Source of the DNA: Methylocystis heyeri
GTDB lineage: Bacteria; Pseudomonadota; Alphaproteobacteria; Rhizobiales; Beijerinckiaceae
Direction: 5' to 3'
DNA length: 64,000 bases
Assembly: GCF_004802635.2 (NCBI RefSeq)
Contig: NZ_CP046052.1
Coordinates: 2,914,001 to 2,978,000 of the forward strand
How positions within the stretch are numbered: position 1 is the stretch's first letter; each line of letters begins with the position of its first letter. Shown here piece after piece: positions 63,406-64,000 of the stretch. Below the pieces are notes generated by a model. The model did no database searches. It saw only the letters and a program-made list of their open reading frames with translations, and had not been told where the DNA came from. Position numbers and translations under genes: made by a program.

Positions 63406-63612
63406 CGCCAGGGCGCAGGTTTTGACCCGATCAAAACCGGCGCTCCGGGTTATTGATTTACCGCATTGCGCGAGCCGTCGGCTGTTTCCGCCCGGTCGAG
63501 AAATGCGCCAGCTTCATCGCGAGCCGGTAGGGGAAAAGCGCGGCAAGCGCTCTCCTGCGACGGGCTCACGACATCGAGGGTGGAACGAAGCCCAAAGGCT
63601 AATTGGGCGCCC

Positions 63613-64000
63613 TCAGCCCTCCTCCATCGCCTCCAACTCGCCGATCAGCCCTTCGATCATCTCGAGGCCGATGTTCCAGAAGGCGGGATCGCGCGCGTCG
63701 AGCCCGAATGGCGCCAGCAGCTCGTTGTAGGGGCGCGACCCGCCGGCCTCGAGCAGCGAGAAGTAGCGCTCGGCGAAGCCCTCATGCGCGTTCTGATAGA
63801 CGCCATAGAGCGAATTCACGAGGCAATCGCCGAACGCATAGGCGTAGACATAGAAGGGCGAATGAATGAAATGCGGGATATAGGCCCAGAAGGTCTCATA
63901 TCCCGGCCCGAGACGAATGGAAGGTCCAAGGCTCGACGACTGGACGCTCATCCATAATTCGCAGATCTTTTCCGCGGTGAGCTCGCCATTGCGTCTTTCG
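63613..64000 (-). CDS. pepF: Oligoendopeptidase F family protein (3' part)
   Basis: C-terminal 129 residues of an M3-family zinc oligopeptidase; the gene runs off the right edge of the window, where the HExxH motif would lie. IHSPFYVYAYAFGDCLVNSL and AGGSRPYNELLAPFGLDARD are typical of the PepF C-terminus. The frame is open to the window edge beyond the internal ATG at 63951. Confidence 0.85.
   Translation of the reverse strand, partial: ERRNGELTAEKICELWMSVQSSSLGPSIRLGPGYETFWAYIPHFIHSPFYVYAYAFGDCLVNSLYGVYQNAHEGFAERYFSLLEAGGSRPYNELLAPFGLDARDPAFWNIGLEMIEGLIGELEAMEEG

Overview
The window is GC-rich chromosomal DNA of an alphaproteobacterium, most likely in the order Hyphomicrobiales (Rhizobiales). 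The pointers are the fabB-fabI pair, a DUF992 protein, plant-Em-like KGG stress proteins, a NodT-type efflux operon and dispersed palindromic repeats of the kind seen in that order. A member of the Beijerinckiaceae/Methylocystaceae would fit, but nothing here fixes the genus. No rRNA, CRISPR array or virulence locus was seen.

Layout. 1-4 kb: housekeeping genes fabB, fabI, and a coupled pdxA-rsmA pair. 4-16.4 kb: a surface-polysaccharide region with a repeat/coiled-coil protein, a 1,232-residue protein carrying three glycosyltransferase domains, a methyltransferase, an ABC-2 (KpsM/Wzm-like) permease without its ATPase, and a coupled pair of unknown proteins, one with a sulfotransferase-like P-loop. 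A frameshifted ISAs1-like element lies just downstream of the permease. 16.6-22.7 kb: a tripartite RND efflux operon. 23.3-25.9 kb: two LEA/KGG hydrophilins, a DUF2795 protein, a bactofilin and a small hypothetical. 26-33.7 kb: mepA, then a plus-strand run (UDP-galactopyranose-mutase-like flavoprotein, GtrA, a GT-C-like membrane protein, a Tat-exported protein, a DUF1624 membrane protein, an FAH-family hydrolase) that looks like a lipid-linked glycan system.

33.8-42.9 kb: a tRNA-Ser(GGA) with an integrated element of about 9 kb. It carries a tyrosine recombinase, small membrane proteins, an AlpA-like regulator coupled to a DUF3631 ATPase, and a hypothetical protein. An intact IS66 element with a perfect 8-bp target duplication has split one of its genes. 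A degenerate copy of the tRNA end marks the far boundary, and GTGGGGAA repeats lie near both ends.

43-48.4 kb: a SnoaL-like protein, a small membrane ORF, and divergent periplasmic genes (sorbosone/aldose dehydrogenase against arylsulfotransferase, a small protein and an HbpS-like protein). 48.8-53.3 kb: a five-gene A-type cytochrome c oxidase operon. 53.5-56.8 kb: stress proteins, acylphosphatase and a PepSY membrane protein. 56.9-60.8 kb: a complete sulfate ABC importer (sbp-cysT-cysW-cysA) behind a recognisable promoter and dyad operator. 60.9-64 kb: tam, a DUF992 protein, a VanZ-like protein and the 3' part of an M3 oligopeptidase.

The most notable observations are a dispersed repeat family of about 100 bp whose three copies each overlap a neighbouring gene's stop codon; bacterial proteins with near-plant Em (group 1 LEA) 20-mers; the exactly reconstructable IS66 gene disruption inside the tRNA-Ser island; and the glycan gene sets at 4-16 kb and 27-33 kb.
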